From: Treponema sp.
Lineage (GTDB): Bacteria; Spirochaetota; Spirochaetia; Treponematales; Treponemataceae
NCBI GenBank assembly: GCA_017534445.1
Contig: JAFXWC010000073.1
Location: 1 to 62,028 of the forward strand
Length of the DNA: 62,028 bases
Direction: 5' to 3'
Shown: piece after piece, positions 35,625-42,756 of the stretch
Numbering within the stretch: the first letter of the stretch is position 1
Layout: every line of letters begins with the position of its first letter
Position numbers and translations under genes: made by a program
The notes under the pieces: model-generated
Databases searched by the model: none
The model's input: the letters and a program-made list of their open reading frames with translations, nothing else
What the model was told of the DNA's origin: nothing

Positions 35625-35641
35625 AAAACAGTTAAATTAAT
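35603..35641. promoter_or_regulatory. Probable TetR operator
   Basis: ATTAATTTAAC (35603-35613) is perfectly inverted as GTTAAATTAAT (35631-35641), 17-nt centre, over the promoter at 35595-35624. It ends 18 bp before the flavodoxin ATG, whose operon encodes a TetR protein. Confidence 0.7.
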
Positions 35642-35659
35642 CCCAAACGGAGCGTTACC

Positions 35660-36208
35660 ATGACAAAGAACATACTGGTCTTAAACGGAAGCCCGCGCAA
35701 AAACGGAAACGTATACACCGCACTAAAGACCCAGACAGAAGAACTTGTGCGTAAAATAGAAAAAGACAGAAGCAACAAAGCCAATGTAATCTGGGAAGAC
35801 GTAAACAGCCTGCAAATAAAAGCCTGTTGTGGCTGCATGAAATGTCGCACGGACAAAAACTGTATCTTACCAAATGACGATGCCCACAGGGTTGCGGAAG
35901 AAATAAAGGCCTGCGACATGCTCCTTGTAGGCACGCCTGTTTACTGGGGCAACATGAACGGAAAGCTCAAAATGCTTTTTGACCGCCTGGTTCCAGTGCT
36001 GATGGGAGAAAGCAAGCTTGGCATTCCAATCCCACTGCACAAGGGCAAAAAGTCGGTAATTGTTACAGCATGCACAACAATCTTCCCCTTCAACTATCTA
36101 TGCGGACAATCATCAGGAGCATTAAGGGCTGTAAAGGAAATCCTAAAATCATCAGGATTCAAGATTTGTAAAAAAGTAAACATCTCCGGGACAAAGAAAA
36201 ATGCGTAA
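35660..36208 (+). CDS. Flavodoxin-fold NAD(P)H-dependent oxidoreductase
   Basis: 182 residues. LVLNGSPRKNGNVYTAL is the FMN phosphate loop; CCGCMKCRTDKNC is the cysteine-rich segment of the multimeric flavodoxin/iron-sulfur flavoprotein-like group; VGTPVYWGNMNGKLKMLFDR is the flavin-binding loop. GGAG precedes the ATG. It overlaps the TetR gene by 8 nt and is the probable target of that regulator, perhaps reducing a quinone- or drug-like inducer. Confidence 0.85.
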   Translation: MTKNILVLNGSPRKNGNVYTALKTQTEELVRKIEKDRSNKANVIWEDVNSLQIKACCGCMKCRTDKNCILPNDDAHRVAEEIKACDMLLVGTPVYWGNMNGKLKMLFDRLVPVLMGESKLGIPIPLHKGKKSVIVTACTTIFPFNYLCGQSSGALRAVKEILKSSGFKICKKVNISGTKKNA

Positions 36209-36791
36209 CCCCAACACAGAAATCGAAGGGCTTGTCATAGAAAAAACGCTCGCCCTTTTGCTAAAAAAAAATCCTGACCAAATCAGCATGAGGGAAATAG
36301 CGTCGGAATGCAATGTTACGGCCACGCTCATTTACCATTATTACAAAGACAAAACCCAACTCTTTCAGGCCGTGGCATTGAGCTGCATTCTAAAACTGAA
36401 CGAGCACATAAGCAATGCAGCAGAGCAGGAAAAAAATCCAAAGAAACGCGTTCTTGCGGCGGCAAAAGCTTTCCGCGACTGGTGTTTTGAAAACCCAAGA
36501 AAATCCCTTCTGGTCATGCAGGGAATAAAATCTATGGAAGAAGGGCCAAAAGAATATTTGGAAAAATACTATGCCTGCAACAGAACAGGAGAACGGCTCT
36601 TGCGCGAAGCCGTAAAATCAGGAATGGCAAAGTCAAAAAACATAGCGCTCGACATTGGCATTCTAATCTCCGGGCTTTGGGGTTGCTGCGAAAACGTAAT
36701 CCTAAAAAAGACCGAAGAAAAATATTGGGAAGACGGAATCACCTTTACAGACCGCTTCCTGCGCATGTGGATGCAGGAAATTTTCTGCTAG
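36201..36791 (+). CDS. TetR/AcrR-family transcriptional regulator
   Basis: 196 residues. The N-terminal HTH reads [31 protein letters not shown] (residues about 26-56, in the usual TetR position); the C-terminal ligand domain is unassigned. It follows the oxidoreductase with an 8-nt overlap. The palindrome at 35603-35641 over the operon promoter suggests autorepression. Its stop shares CTAG with the converging ABC ATPase gene. Confidence 0.9.
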   Translation: MRNPNTEIEGLVIEKTLALLLKKNPDQISMREIASECNVTATLIYHYYKDKTQLFQAVALSCILKLNEHISNAAEQEKNPKKRVLAAAKAFRDWCFENPRKSLLVMQGIKSMEEGPKEYLEKYYACNRTGERLLREAVKSGMAKSKNIALDIGILISGLWGCCENVILKKTEEKYWEDGITFTDRFLRMWMQEIFC

Positions 36792-37522
36792 AACTTGAAT
36801 GCTTCCAAAAACTTTTTGGCACGCTCTGTTTTTGGAGAAGAAAAAAATTCTTCAGGAGTATTTTCTTCCACAATTATTCCGTCGTCTATAAAAACAATTC
36901 TGTCCGCAACAGCCTTTGCAAATTCCATCTGGTGGGTAACAATCAGCATGGTGCGACCTTCCTTTGCCAAATCCATCATAACATCAAGAACTTCGCGAAC
37001 CATCTCCGGGTCAAGAGCTGCCGTAACCTCATCAAACAAAAGAAGCTCCGGGTTCATGCAGAGGGCGCGTACAATAGCAACACGCTGCTTCTGCCCACCA
37101 GAAAGCTGCCGAGGATAGGCATTCTTTTTTTCAAGTAACCCTACCCGCTCAAGGAGGCTTTCTGCCTGTTTGGCAACCTCTTCCTTATTGCGCTTTTGTG
37201 CCTTTACCGGGCCAAGCAAAACATTCTTTAAAACCGTCATGTGCGGAAACAAGTCATAGCTTTGAAAGACCATCCCAACCTTCTGACGGATAACATGCAT
37301 GTCTTTCTTTCTGTTTGAAATAAGCTCTCCGTCAAGATAAATCTCGCCGCCCTGAATGCTTTCAAGCCCATTTATGCAGCGGAGCAAGGTTGACTTTCCA
37401 CAGCCCGAAGGCCCCAAGACAACAACAACTTCACCCTTCTCCACCTTCAAAGAAACGCCGCGCAAAATTCCGCCTGCCTCGCGGTAAGATTTTTCAAGAT
37501 TATTTATTTCCAAAAGTGCCAT
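36788..37522 (-). CDS. Amino-acid ABC transporter ATP-binding protein (probably cysteine/cystine)
   Basis: 244 residues, PAAT type. Walker [12 protein letters not shown]-loop [15 protein letters not shown], signature [15 protein letters not shown], Walker [14 protein letters not shown] and switch histidine VTHQMEFA are intact. It is the last gene of the minus-strand operon that begins with the Cys leader peptide and O-acetylhomoserine sulfhydrylase. The substrate is inferred from that leader and from the CjaA-like binding protein. It starts 1 bp after the permease stop. Confidence 0.92.
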   Translation of the reverse strand: MALLEINNLEKSYREAGGILRGVSLKVEKGEVVVVLGPSGCGKSTLLRCINGLESIQGGEIYLDGELISNRKKDMHVIRQKVGMVFQSYDLFPHMTVLKNVLLGPVKAQKRNKEEVAKQAESLLERVGLLEKKNAYPRQLSGGQKQRVAIVRALCMNPELLLFDEVTAALDPEMVREVLDVMMDLAKEGRTMLIVTHQMEFAKAVADRIVFIDDGIIVEENTPEEFFSSPKTERAKKFLEAFKF

Positions 37523-37523
37523 A

Positions 37524-38237
37524 TCATTCTCCGGAAGTATTCTTCTGTTTTTTCTCGAGCTTGTCTGCTAAAAGTGAAAGCGGCCAACACACAATAAAAT
37601 ACATAAAGAAAATAAGGGCATACACCGCAATGGAAGCAGAAGGAATTGTAAGCCTGTTTGCCTCAATAATCTGCTGCCCTACTTTTACAACTTCAATCAC
37701 ACCGACAAAAACTACAAGCGAAGTTGTCTTTATCATGCGCGTAATCAGATTCATGCTCAGCGGAACCAAACGGCGCACCGTCTGCGGAATAATTATATAG
37801 AAGAAAATCTGCCTTTCGCCAAGACCTATAGCCCTTCCGCTCTCATATTGATGCCTTGGAATACTCTGCAAAGCCCCGCGAACCAAGTCTCCCATTTCGG
37901 CCATTCCCCACATCGTAAAGACAAGGACCGAAGCCGCCTCTCCAGAAATGGAAATTCCAAAAGCGTGGGTAATTCCGTAATAGGCAATAAAAAGAAGAAC
38001 CATCTGCGGCATAATCCGCATGAACTCAAGATAGACGTGCGAAAGAAAACGGATGCACTTGTTTTTCCGGGTCATCAGCATTCCGAACAAAAATCCCAAA
38101 ATCAGCGAAAGCAGAATTGAAATAAGGGCAATTTTAATCGTAACCCCCAAGCCTGCAAGAAGACGCACAAAATTCTTTCCCTTGAGCAGAACAGAAAAAG
38201 AAAGCGATATGGAATCAAACATTTCCGTACTGTGCAT
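37524..38237 (-). CDS. Amino-acid ABC transporter permease, second subunit
   Basis: 237 residues, five predicted transmembrane helices, with the EAA loop [26 protein letters not shown] typical of HisMQ-type permeases. It overlaps the first permease gene by 23 nt (the ATG 15 nt further in at 38222 would still overlap). Pairs with the other permease to form the heterodimeric channel. Confidence 0.9.
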   Translation of the reverse strand: MHSTEMFDSISLSFSVLLKGKNFVRLLAGLGVTIKIALISILLSLILGFLFGMLMTRKNKCIRFLSHVYLEFMRIMPQMVLLFIAYYGITHAFGISISGEAASVLVFTMWGMAEMGDLVRGALQSIPRHQYESGRAIGLGERQIFFYIIIPQTVRRLVPLSMNLITRMIKTTSLVVFVGVIEVVKVGQQIIEANRLTIPSASIAVYALIFFMYFIVCWPLSLLADKLEKKQKNTSGE

Positions 38238-38877
38238 ACTTTAACCTCCGCTCAATATAATAAGAAAAAATGGAAATTGGCAAAAGAATCACCGCATAGG
38301 CAAGCACCAAAAGCACAAGCGACTCTTCTGTCTTGTAATAAAGACCTATCAAATCCTTTGCAACAAACATCAAGTCCGCAAGGGCAACTGCGCTAAAAAC
38401 GGAAGTTTCCTTTAGCAAGAAAATAATATTGGCAACAAGGCCGGGAACAGAAACATTCAGTGCCTGAGGAAGAACCACGTGCTGCACAAGCTGAATGCGG
38501 TTAAGCCCAACACACATTCCGCTCTCCAACTGATTGCGGCCAACAGTCTCAAGTGCGCTTCGAAAAGTTTCTGCCATATAGGAGCCGCCTAAAAAGGTAA
38601 GCCCTATAACGCCGCACTGTTCACCAGAAAGCTTTATTCCAAGCTTGGGTAGGGCAAAATATAAAAAGAAGAGCTGTATTAAAAGGGGAGTGTTTCTGGA
38701 AAGTTCCGTATAAACGCGGACAACCACACGCAGGACAGGAAGCTTCCAGTAACGGATTATGGCACACAAGGCACCGGTAACAAAAGAAAGCAAAATCCCG
38801 GCGCAACCAATTTTTAGGGTAAGGATTGCCGCTTCAATATACATTGGAAAAACTTCTTTTATAAACGCAAAATCCAT
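38215..38877 (-). CDS. Amino-acid ABC transporter permease, first subunit
   Basis: 220 residues from ATG 38877 (GGGG 6 nt before it); a GTG at 38895 in the same frame is possible. Five predicted helices; EAA loop SGMCVGLNRIQLVQHVVLPQ. Lies 142 bp after the binding-protein gene, with no clear terminator between, so the cluster is probably one transcript. Confidence 0.9.
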   Translation of the reverse strand: MDFAFIKEVFPMYIEAAILTLKIGCAGILLSFVTGALCAIIRYWKLPVLRVVVRVYTELSRNTPLLIQLFFLYFALPKLGIKLSGEQCGVIGLTFLGGSYMAETFRSALETVGRNQLESGMCVGLNRIQLVQHVVLPQALNVSVPGLVANIIFLLKETSVFSAVALADLMFVAKDLIGLYYKTEESLVLLVLAYAVILLPISIFSYYIERRLKYAQYGNV

Positions 38878-39018
38878 GGCAACCCCAACCGTCACATTTA
38901 TATTTCAGACTTAAAAACCAAAACTGCCGGACTGCAAGCCCCGCATCCATCAAAACTCATTCATCAATTGAACTCAGGACGCATTCTGACAAGCAAATCC
39001 GGCAATTACAAACTTCTA

Positions 39019-39855
39019 TTATAAAGCTCCACCTTCTACAACAAGGCTGTCCGCATCAGAATCTTTTCCGTATACAGAACGCAGCGTTGCCTCGTAGTCG
39101 GCATGGAAGAACCTTTCCTTTCCAAGGGTCTTTATCTCATTGTTCAGCCAGTTAAGCAAGTCTGTGTTGCCCTTCTGAACAGCCGGTGCAATAGCATCAA
39201 GGCTACCGATTGAATCAGCACCTGCACCTACCGCAAAAGAAGGATTCTCAATTGCCCATGCAAGAACCTCCGTGTTGTCCGTTGAAAGTGCATCTCCGCG
39301 TCCGTCAAGAAGAGCGTTGTATGCTTCGGAATACTGGTCAAACTTTAAGAGCTTAATCTGCGGATAGTTCTTTGAAAAATAAGACTCGGCGGTTGTTCCC
39401 TTTGCAACAATCAAAGTCTTGCCGTTAAGCTGGGCAGGATCCGTAATCAAAGCCTTTTTTGGGGAAACAATTCCCAAAGCCACCTTCATGTAAGGAAGTG
39501 CAAAGTCAACCTTCTGGGCACGCTCCGGTGTTACCGTAAAGTTTGCAAGAACAATGTCCACCTTTCCCGTTGCAAGAACTTCAACGCGGGAAGCAGCCTC
39601 AACAGGAACATACTTTACCTTTACGCCCAAATCCTTTGCAATACGGTTTCCAAAGTAAACGTCGTAACCCTGGTAGTCGCCGTTTTCATCAACATAGCCG
39701 AATGGTTTTTTGTCGCTAAAAACTGCAATTTTTATTGTCTTGCTTTTTTTAATCTGCTCAACAGTTCTTCCTGTCTTTGCCTTTGCCACTGAAAAAATTC
39801 CGAGTGCGGAAAGGGCCAAACCCAATGTCAAAATTTTCCTTGATATATTATTCAT
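39019..39855 (-). CDS. CjaA-like amino-acid (cysteine) binding protein of ABC transporter
   Basis: 278 residues from ATG 39855 (CAGGAG upstream; the longer frame to 39894 lacks a site). Signal peptide 1-26 ending VAKA, no lipobox Cys. The type II solute-binding fold is clear: IKIAVFSDKKPFGYVDENG, VDIVLANFTVTPERAQKVDF, ALPYMKVALGIVSPK, STDNTEVLAWAI and the C-terminal DADSLVVEGGAL. From memory these phrases closely resemble Campylobacter CjaA, a cysteine receptor. With the Cys leader upstream this makes cysteine or cystine the likely cargo; direct proof is lacking. Confidence 0.85.
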   Translation of the reverse strand: MNNISRKILTLGLALSALGIFSVAKAKTGRTVEQIKKSKTIKIAVFSDKKPFGYVDENGDYQGYDVYFGNRIAKDLGVKVKYVPVEAASRVEVLATGKVDIVLANFTVTPERAQKVDFALPYMKVALGIVSPKKALITDPAQLNGKTLIVAKGTTAESYFSKNYPQIKLLKFDQYSEAYNALLDGRGDALSTDNTEVLAWAIENPSFAVGAGADSIGSLDAIAPAVQKGNTDLLNWLNNEIKTLGKERFFHADYEATLRSVYGKDSDADSLVVEGGAL

Positions 39856-39909
39856 AAGATTCTCCTGTAAATTAAAAGTATTTTTTGCCAACAATCACTC
39901 TGCCAATTA

Positions 39910-41190
39910 TTATGCCTTGTCCAAAGCCTGGCTCAAGTCCGCAATAATGTCTTCGTAGTGCTCCGTACCTATGGAAAGACGGATGGTTGACTGTGTGATT
40001 CCCTGATCGGCAAGCTCCTCATCGCTAAGCTGGCTGTGGGTTGTGCTTGCAGGATGAATTACAAGCGACTTAACATCAGCAACGTTTGCAAGCAAGCTGA
40101 AAATCTTCAGGTTGTCAATGAACTTCCACGCTGCATCTTTTCCGCCCTTTATCTCGAACGTAAAGATAGAACCGCCTCCGTTGGGGAAGTACTTCTGGTA
40201 CAAGGCATGGTCTGGATGCTCAGGAAGAGAAGGATGGTTCACCTTTGTAACCTTTGGATGATTCTTAAGGAAGTCAATGACCTTCTTTGTGTTTTCCACG
40301 TGACGGTCAAGACGAAGGCTCAAAGTTTCCGTTCCCTGCAAAAGAAGGAATGCGTTGAACGGGCTAATGGAAGCACCCTGGTCGCGCAAAAGAATTGCAC
40401 GGATGTAGGTTACGAAAGCAGCCGGGCCAACAGCATCTGCAAAAGAAATGCCGTGGTAGCTTGGGTTGGGAGCCGCAATCGGAGCGTACTTGCCGCTCTT
40501 CTTCCAGTCAAACTTGCCAGAGTCAACGATTATGCCGCCAAGCGTTGTTCCGTGGCCGCCAATGAATTTTGTTGCGGAGTGAACAACAATGTCTGCCCCG
40601 TGCTCAAATGGACGGATAAGGTATGGTGTTCCAAAAGTATTGTCCACCACAACAGGAAGACCGTGCTTGTGGGCAAGCGCAGAAATTGCATCAATGTCGG
40701 GAATATCGGAATTTGGATTGCCAAGGGTCTCAAGATAGACGGCCTTTGTATTCGGCTTAATGGCAGCTTCAACTTCCGCAAGATTGTGGGCGTCTACAAA
40801 AGTAGCTTCCACGCCAAACTGCTTAATCGTGTGTGAAAGCAGGTTGTAGGAACCGCCGTAAATTGTCTTCTGTGCAACAACGTGGTCGCCAGCCTGAGCC
40901 AACGCCTCAATCGCATAAGTGATTGCCGCCGCACCGCTTGCAACAGCCAAAGCCGCAACGCCACCTTCAAGAGCCGCAATGCGCTTTTCCAAAACATCCT
41001 GTGTGCTGTTTGTAAGACGGCCGTAAATGTTGCCGGCATCTGCCAGGCCAAAACGGTCTGCCGCATGCTTTGAATTGTGGAATACGTAAGAAGTAGTCTG
41101 ATAAATAGGAACTGCGCGTGAATCTGTTGTTGGGTCTGCCTGTTCCTGACCAACGTGTAACTGTAATGTTTCAAAATGTAAATTTGCCAT
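39910..41190 (-). CDS. metY: O-acetylhomoserine/O-acetylserine sulfhydrylase (Cys/Met metabolism PLP enzyme)
   Basis: 426 residues. PLP lysine in VVHSATKFIGGHG (about residue 210); cofactor-binding AVASGAAAITYAIEAL and DNTFGTPYLIRPFEHGADI; the long form with FIDNLKIFSLLANVADVKSL and SHSQL-type tail is typical of MetY. It joins sulfide to O-acetylhomoserine (homocysteine) or O-acetylserine (cysteine). SD GAGAGG. It is the first structural gene behind the Cys4 leader peptide and terminator-like hairpin, and is followed 54 bp later by the cysteine-type binding protein gene. Confidence 0.93.
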   Translation of the reverse strand: MANLHFETLQLHVGQEQADPTTDSRAVPIYQTTSYVFHNSKHAADRFGLADAGNIYGRLTNSTQDVLEKRIAALEGGVAALAVASGAAAITYAIEALAQAGDHVVAQKTIYGGSYNLLSHTIKQFGVEATFVDAHNLAEVEAAIKPNTKAVYLETLGNPNSDIPDIDAISALAHKHGLPVVVDNTFGTPYLIRPFEHGADIVVHSATKFIGGHGTTLGGIIVDSGKFDWKKSGKYAPIAAPNPSYHGISFADAVGPAAFVTYIRAILLRDQGASISPFNAFLLLQGTETLSLRLDRHVENTKKVIDFLKNHPKVTKVNHPSLPEHPDHALYQKYFPNGGGSIFTFEIKGGKDAAWKFIDNLKIFSLLANVADVKSLVIHPASTTHSQLSDEELADQGITQSTIRLSIGTEHYEDIIADLSQALDKA

Positions 41191-41204
41191 AGTATTGCCT
41201 CTCT

Positions 41205-41263
41205 AAAAAAAATAAAGTGTTTAAGCTGCCCGCTTACCGGTGGATTTTTAACAACAGCAACAC
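41205..41263 (-). terminator. Attenuator hairpin overlapping the leader Cys codons
   Basis: On the minus strand GTGTT-GCTG (41263-41255, inside the Cys codons) pairs with CAGC-(TTA)-AACAC (41228-41217); TTTATTTTTTTT follows (41216-41205). Nine pairs with a 3-nt bulge. Separately, leader GCCTC (41270-41266) can pair with GAGGC (41201-41197), covering the metY ribosome site. Confidence 0.65.
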
Positions 41264-41316
41264 ATGAGGCCGTTCCTAAAATTTTCTCGAACCAACTCTT
41301 CAAAATAAATTTCCAT
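41248..41316 (-). CDS. Cysteine leader peptide (uORF of the metY operon)
   Basis: 22 codons: starts Met-Glu-Ile-Tyr-Phe-Glu-Glu, ends Gly-Leu-Met-Cys-Cys-Cys-Cys-stop (TGT TGC TGT TGT TAA). An AGGAGG at 41327-41332 sits 10 nt before the ATG, and the promoter is at 41376-41404, so it should be translated. Four Cys codons in a row form the 5' arm of the hairpin at 41205-41263. A ribosome short of Cys-tRNA would stall there and keep the terminator from forming. Too short for normal gene calling. The role is inference; the ORF, its ribosome site and the codon run are seen directly. Confidence 0.75.
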   Translation of the reverse strand: MEIYFEELVRENFRNGLMCCCC

Positions 41317-41347
41317 AAGTCGTGAACCTCCTGCCTTTAGATTTAAT

Positions 41348-41368
41348 TACCTACTGTTTTACTAGGTA
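41348..41368. promoter_or_regulatory. Palindrome at the metY transcription start
   Basis: TACCTA, 9 nt, TAGGTA. It falls just downstream of the -10 at the predicted start site, where a repressor would block. The type of regulator is unknown; none is nearby. Confidence 0.5.
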
Positions 41369-41375
41369 TGATGCC

Positions 41376-41404
41376 ATAGTAATATGATTTTCCTATAATG
41401 TCAA
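41376..41404 (-). promoter_or_regulatory. metYp: Promoter of the cysteine operon
   Basis: Perfect TTGACA (plus TGTCAA 41399-41404), 17 nt, TACTAT (41376-41381). Predicted start near 41369, giving a 180-nt leader before metY. Confidence 0.75.
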
Positions 41405-41485
41405 TAGGTTATATATATTTATTTGATATAGGAAGCTATAGCTTTTACTTATAACTCACATCAGAATAACCACAGGCAAAAGGCC

Positions 41486-41536
41486 TAATCGAAAAATATC
41501 ATAACAATTTACGAATATAATCGAAAAATATTATAA
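41486..41536 (+). repeat. Two direct repeats upstream of the DUF4143 ATPase
   Basis: TAATCGAAAAATATCATAA (41486-41504) and TAATCGAAAAATATTATAA (41518-41536), period 32 bp, ending 6 bp before the -35. Confidence 0.65.
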
Positions 41537-41542
41537 TTTTTA

Positions 41543-41571
41543 TTGATTTTCGGCATAAAATAGCTTATTAT
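41543..41571 (+). promoter_or_regulatory. Promoter of the DUF4143 ATPase, leaderless geometry
   Basis: TTGATT, 17 nt, TATTAT, then 7 nt to the ATG at 41579. Confidence 0.6.
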
Positions 41572-41578
41572 TTTACTT

Positions 41579-42721
41579 ATGAACGAGATTAAGCGTGATT
41601 TGCAGAATATTCTTAAATCAAAACTGGGAAAAGGAAAAGTTATCATTCTTATTGGTCCACGGCAGGTAGGTAAGACAACCCTCTTAAAGACAATGCTTTC
41701 AAAAATAAGGCCTGAAAATTCCGTACAATATTGGAACTGCGACGAAGGTGAAGTAAGAGCTATTCTTTCCCAAGATTCTTCAGCACATTTTAAGTCCCTT
41801 GTAGGGAATTCAAAATTCATTGTGATTGGCGAAGCTCAGCGTATAAAAAATATTGGCCTTACCCTTAAAATTCTCCATGACAATTTTCCTGACATTCAGT
41901 TTGCAGTAACGGGATCTTCTTCTCTGGATTTATCAAATACAATAAATGAACCTTTGACCGGCCGCAAATTTGAGTACAATCTTTTTCCTTTTTCCACAAA
42001 TGAACTTTGCAATCATACGAACTTGCTCGATGAAATTAAGCAGCTGGAAAACAGGCTTGTCTACGGTTTTTATCCTGATGTTGTAAACAACCCTGGAGAA
42101 GAGAAAGAAATTCTATTAAATACCGTTTCAAGCTATTTGTATAAGGATGCATTTGAATTTCAAGATGTCAGAAAACCGGCAATAATTGAAAAACTCCTTC
42201 AGGCCTTGGCTTTGCAACTTGGTAGTGAAGTTTCTTTTAATGAACTTGGAAACTTTTTGGGAATAGACAGTTTGACGGTTCAACGCTATGTAGATTTGTT
42301 GGAAAAGGCCTATGTAATTTTTCATCTTCATGCATACAGTCGTAATGTACGCAATGAACTTAAGAAGAGCATAAAGATTTATTTCTATGATAATGGTGTA
42401 AGAAATGCCATCATCTCAAATTTTTCTCCTTGCAATTTAAGATCCGACATAGGCTCTCTGTGGGAAAATTTCTTAATCAGCGAAAGACTTAAAAACAATG
42501 CTTTCCACAACAAGAAAGCTAAATATTATTTTTGGCGAACAACACAAATGCAGGAAGTTGATTTTATTGAAGAAATAGACGGAACTTTTTCTGCATATGA
42601 ATTCAAATACAACTCAAACAAAGCCAATGCAAAATGCCCTCTTACATTCTCAAAAAACTATCCAGAAATCCCTTTTACAGTAGTCACAAAAGAAAACTAC
42701 ACTGAATTTGTAATGGGATAA
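41579..42721 (+). CDS. AAA ATPase with DUF4143 domain
   Basis: 380 residues. Walker A GPRQVGKTTLL at 26-36; the Walker B stretch reads FIVIGEAQRI, with Gly where the family normally has Asp (DEAQ), so hydrolysis may be weak. Sensor-type VTGSSSLDL follows. The C-terminal part (about 200-360) has the DUF4143 pattern ending in a nuclease-like EVDFIEE...YEFKYNS. Family members are common, patchily spread and of unclear role, perhaps toxin or mobile-element related. Monocistronic; AT-rich; two direct repeats precede the promoter. Confidence 0.88.
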   Translation: MNEIKRDLQNILKSKLGKGKVIILIGPRQVGKTTLLKTMLSKIRPENSVQYWNCDEGEVRAILSQDSSAHFKSLVGNSKFIVIGEAQRIKNIGLTLKILHDNFPDIQFAVTGSSSLDLSNTINEPLTGRKFEYNLFPFSTNELCNHTNLLDEIKQLENRLVYGFYPDVVNNPGEEKEILLNTVSSYLYKDAFEFQDVRKPAIIEKLLQALALQLGSEVSFNELGNFLGIDSLTVQRYVDLLEKAYVIFHLHAYSRNVRNELKKSIKIYFYDNGVRNAIISNFSPCNLRSDIGSLWENFLISERLKNNAFHNKKAKYYFWRTTQMQEVDFIEEIDGTFSAYEFKYNSNKANAKCPLTFSKNYPEIPFTVVTKENYTEFVMG

Positions 42722-42756
42722 CCGTGTTAACTTTGCGGCCACCCCAATTCTTCCGT

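Noticed and set aside
41191..41400. SAM or other sulfur riboswitch before metY
   Set aside because: No SAM-I, SAM-II or similar core seen; the leader ORF and terminator explain the region better.
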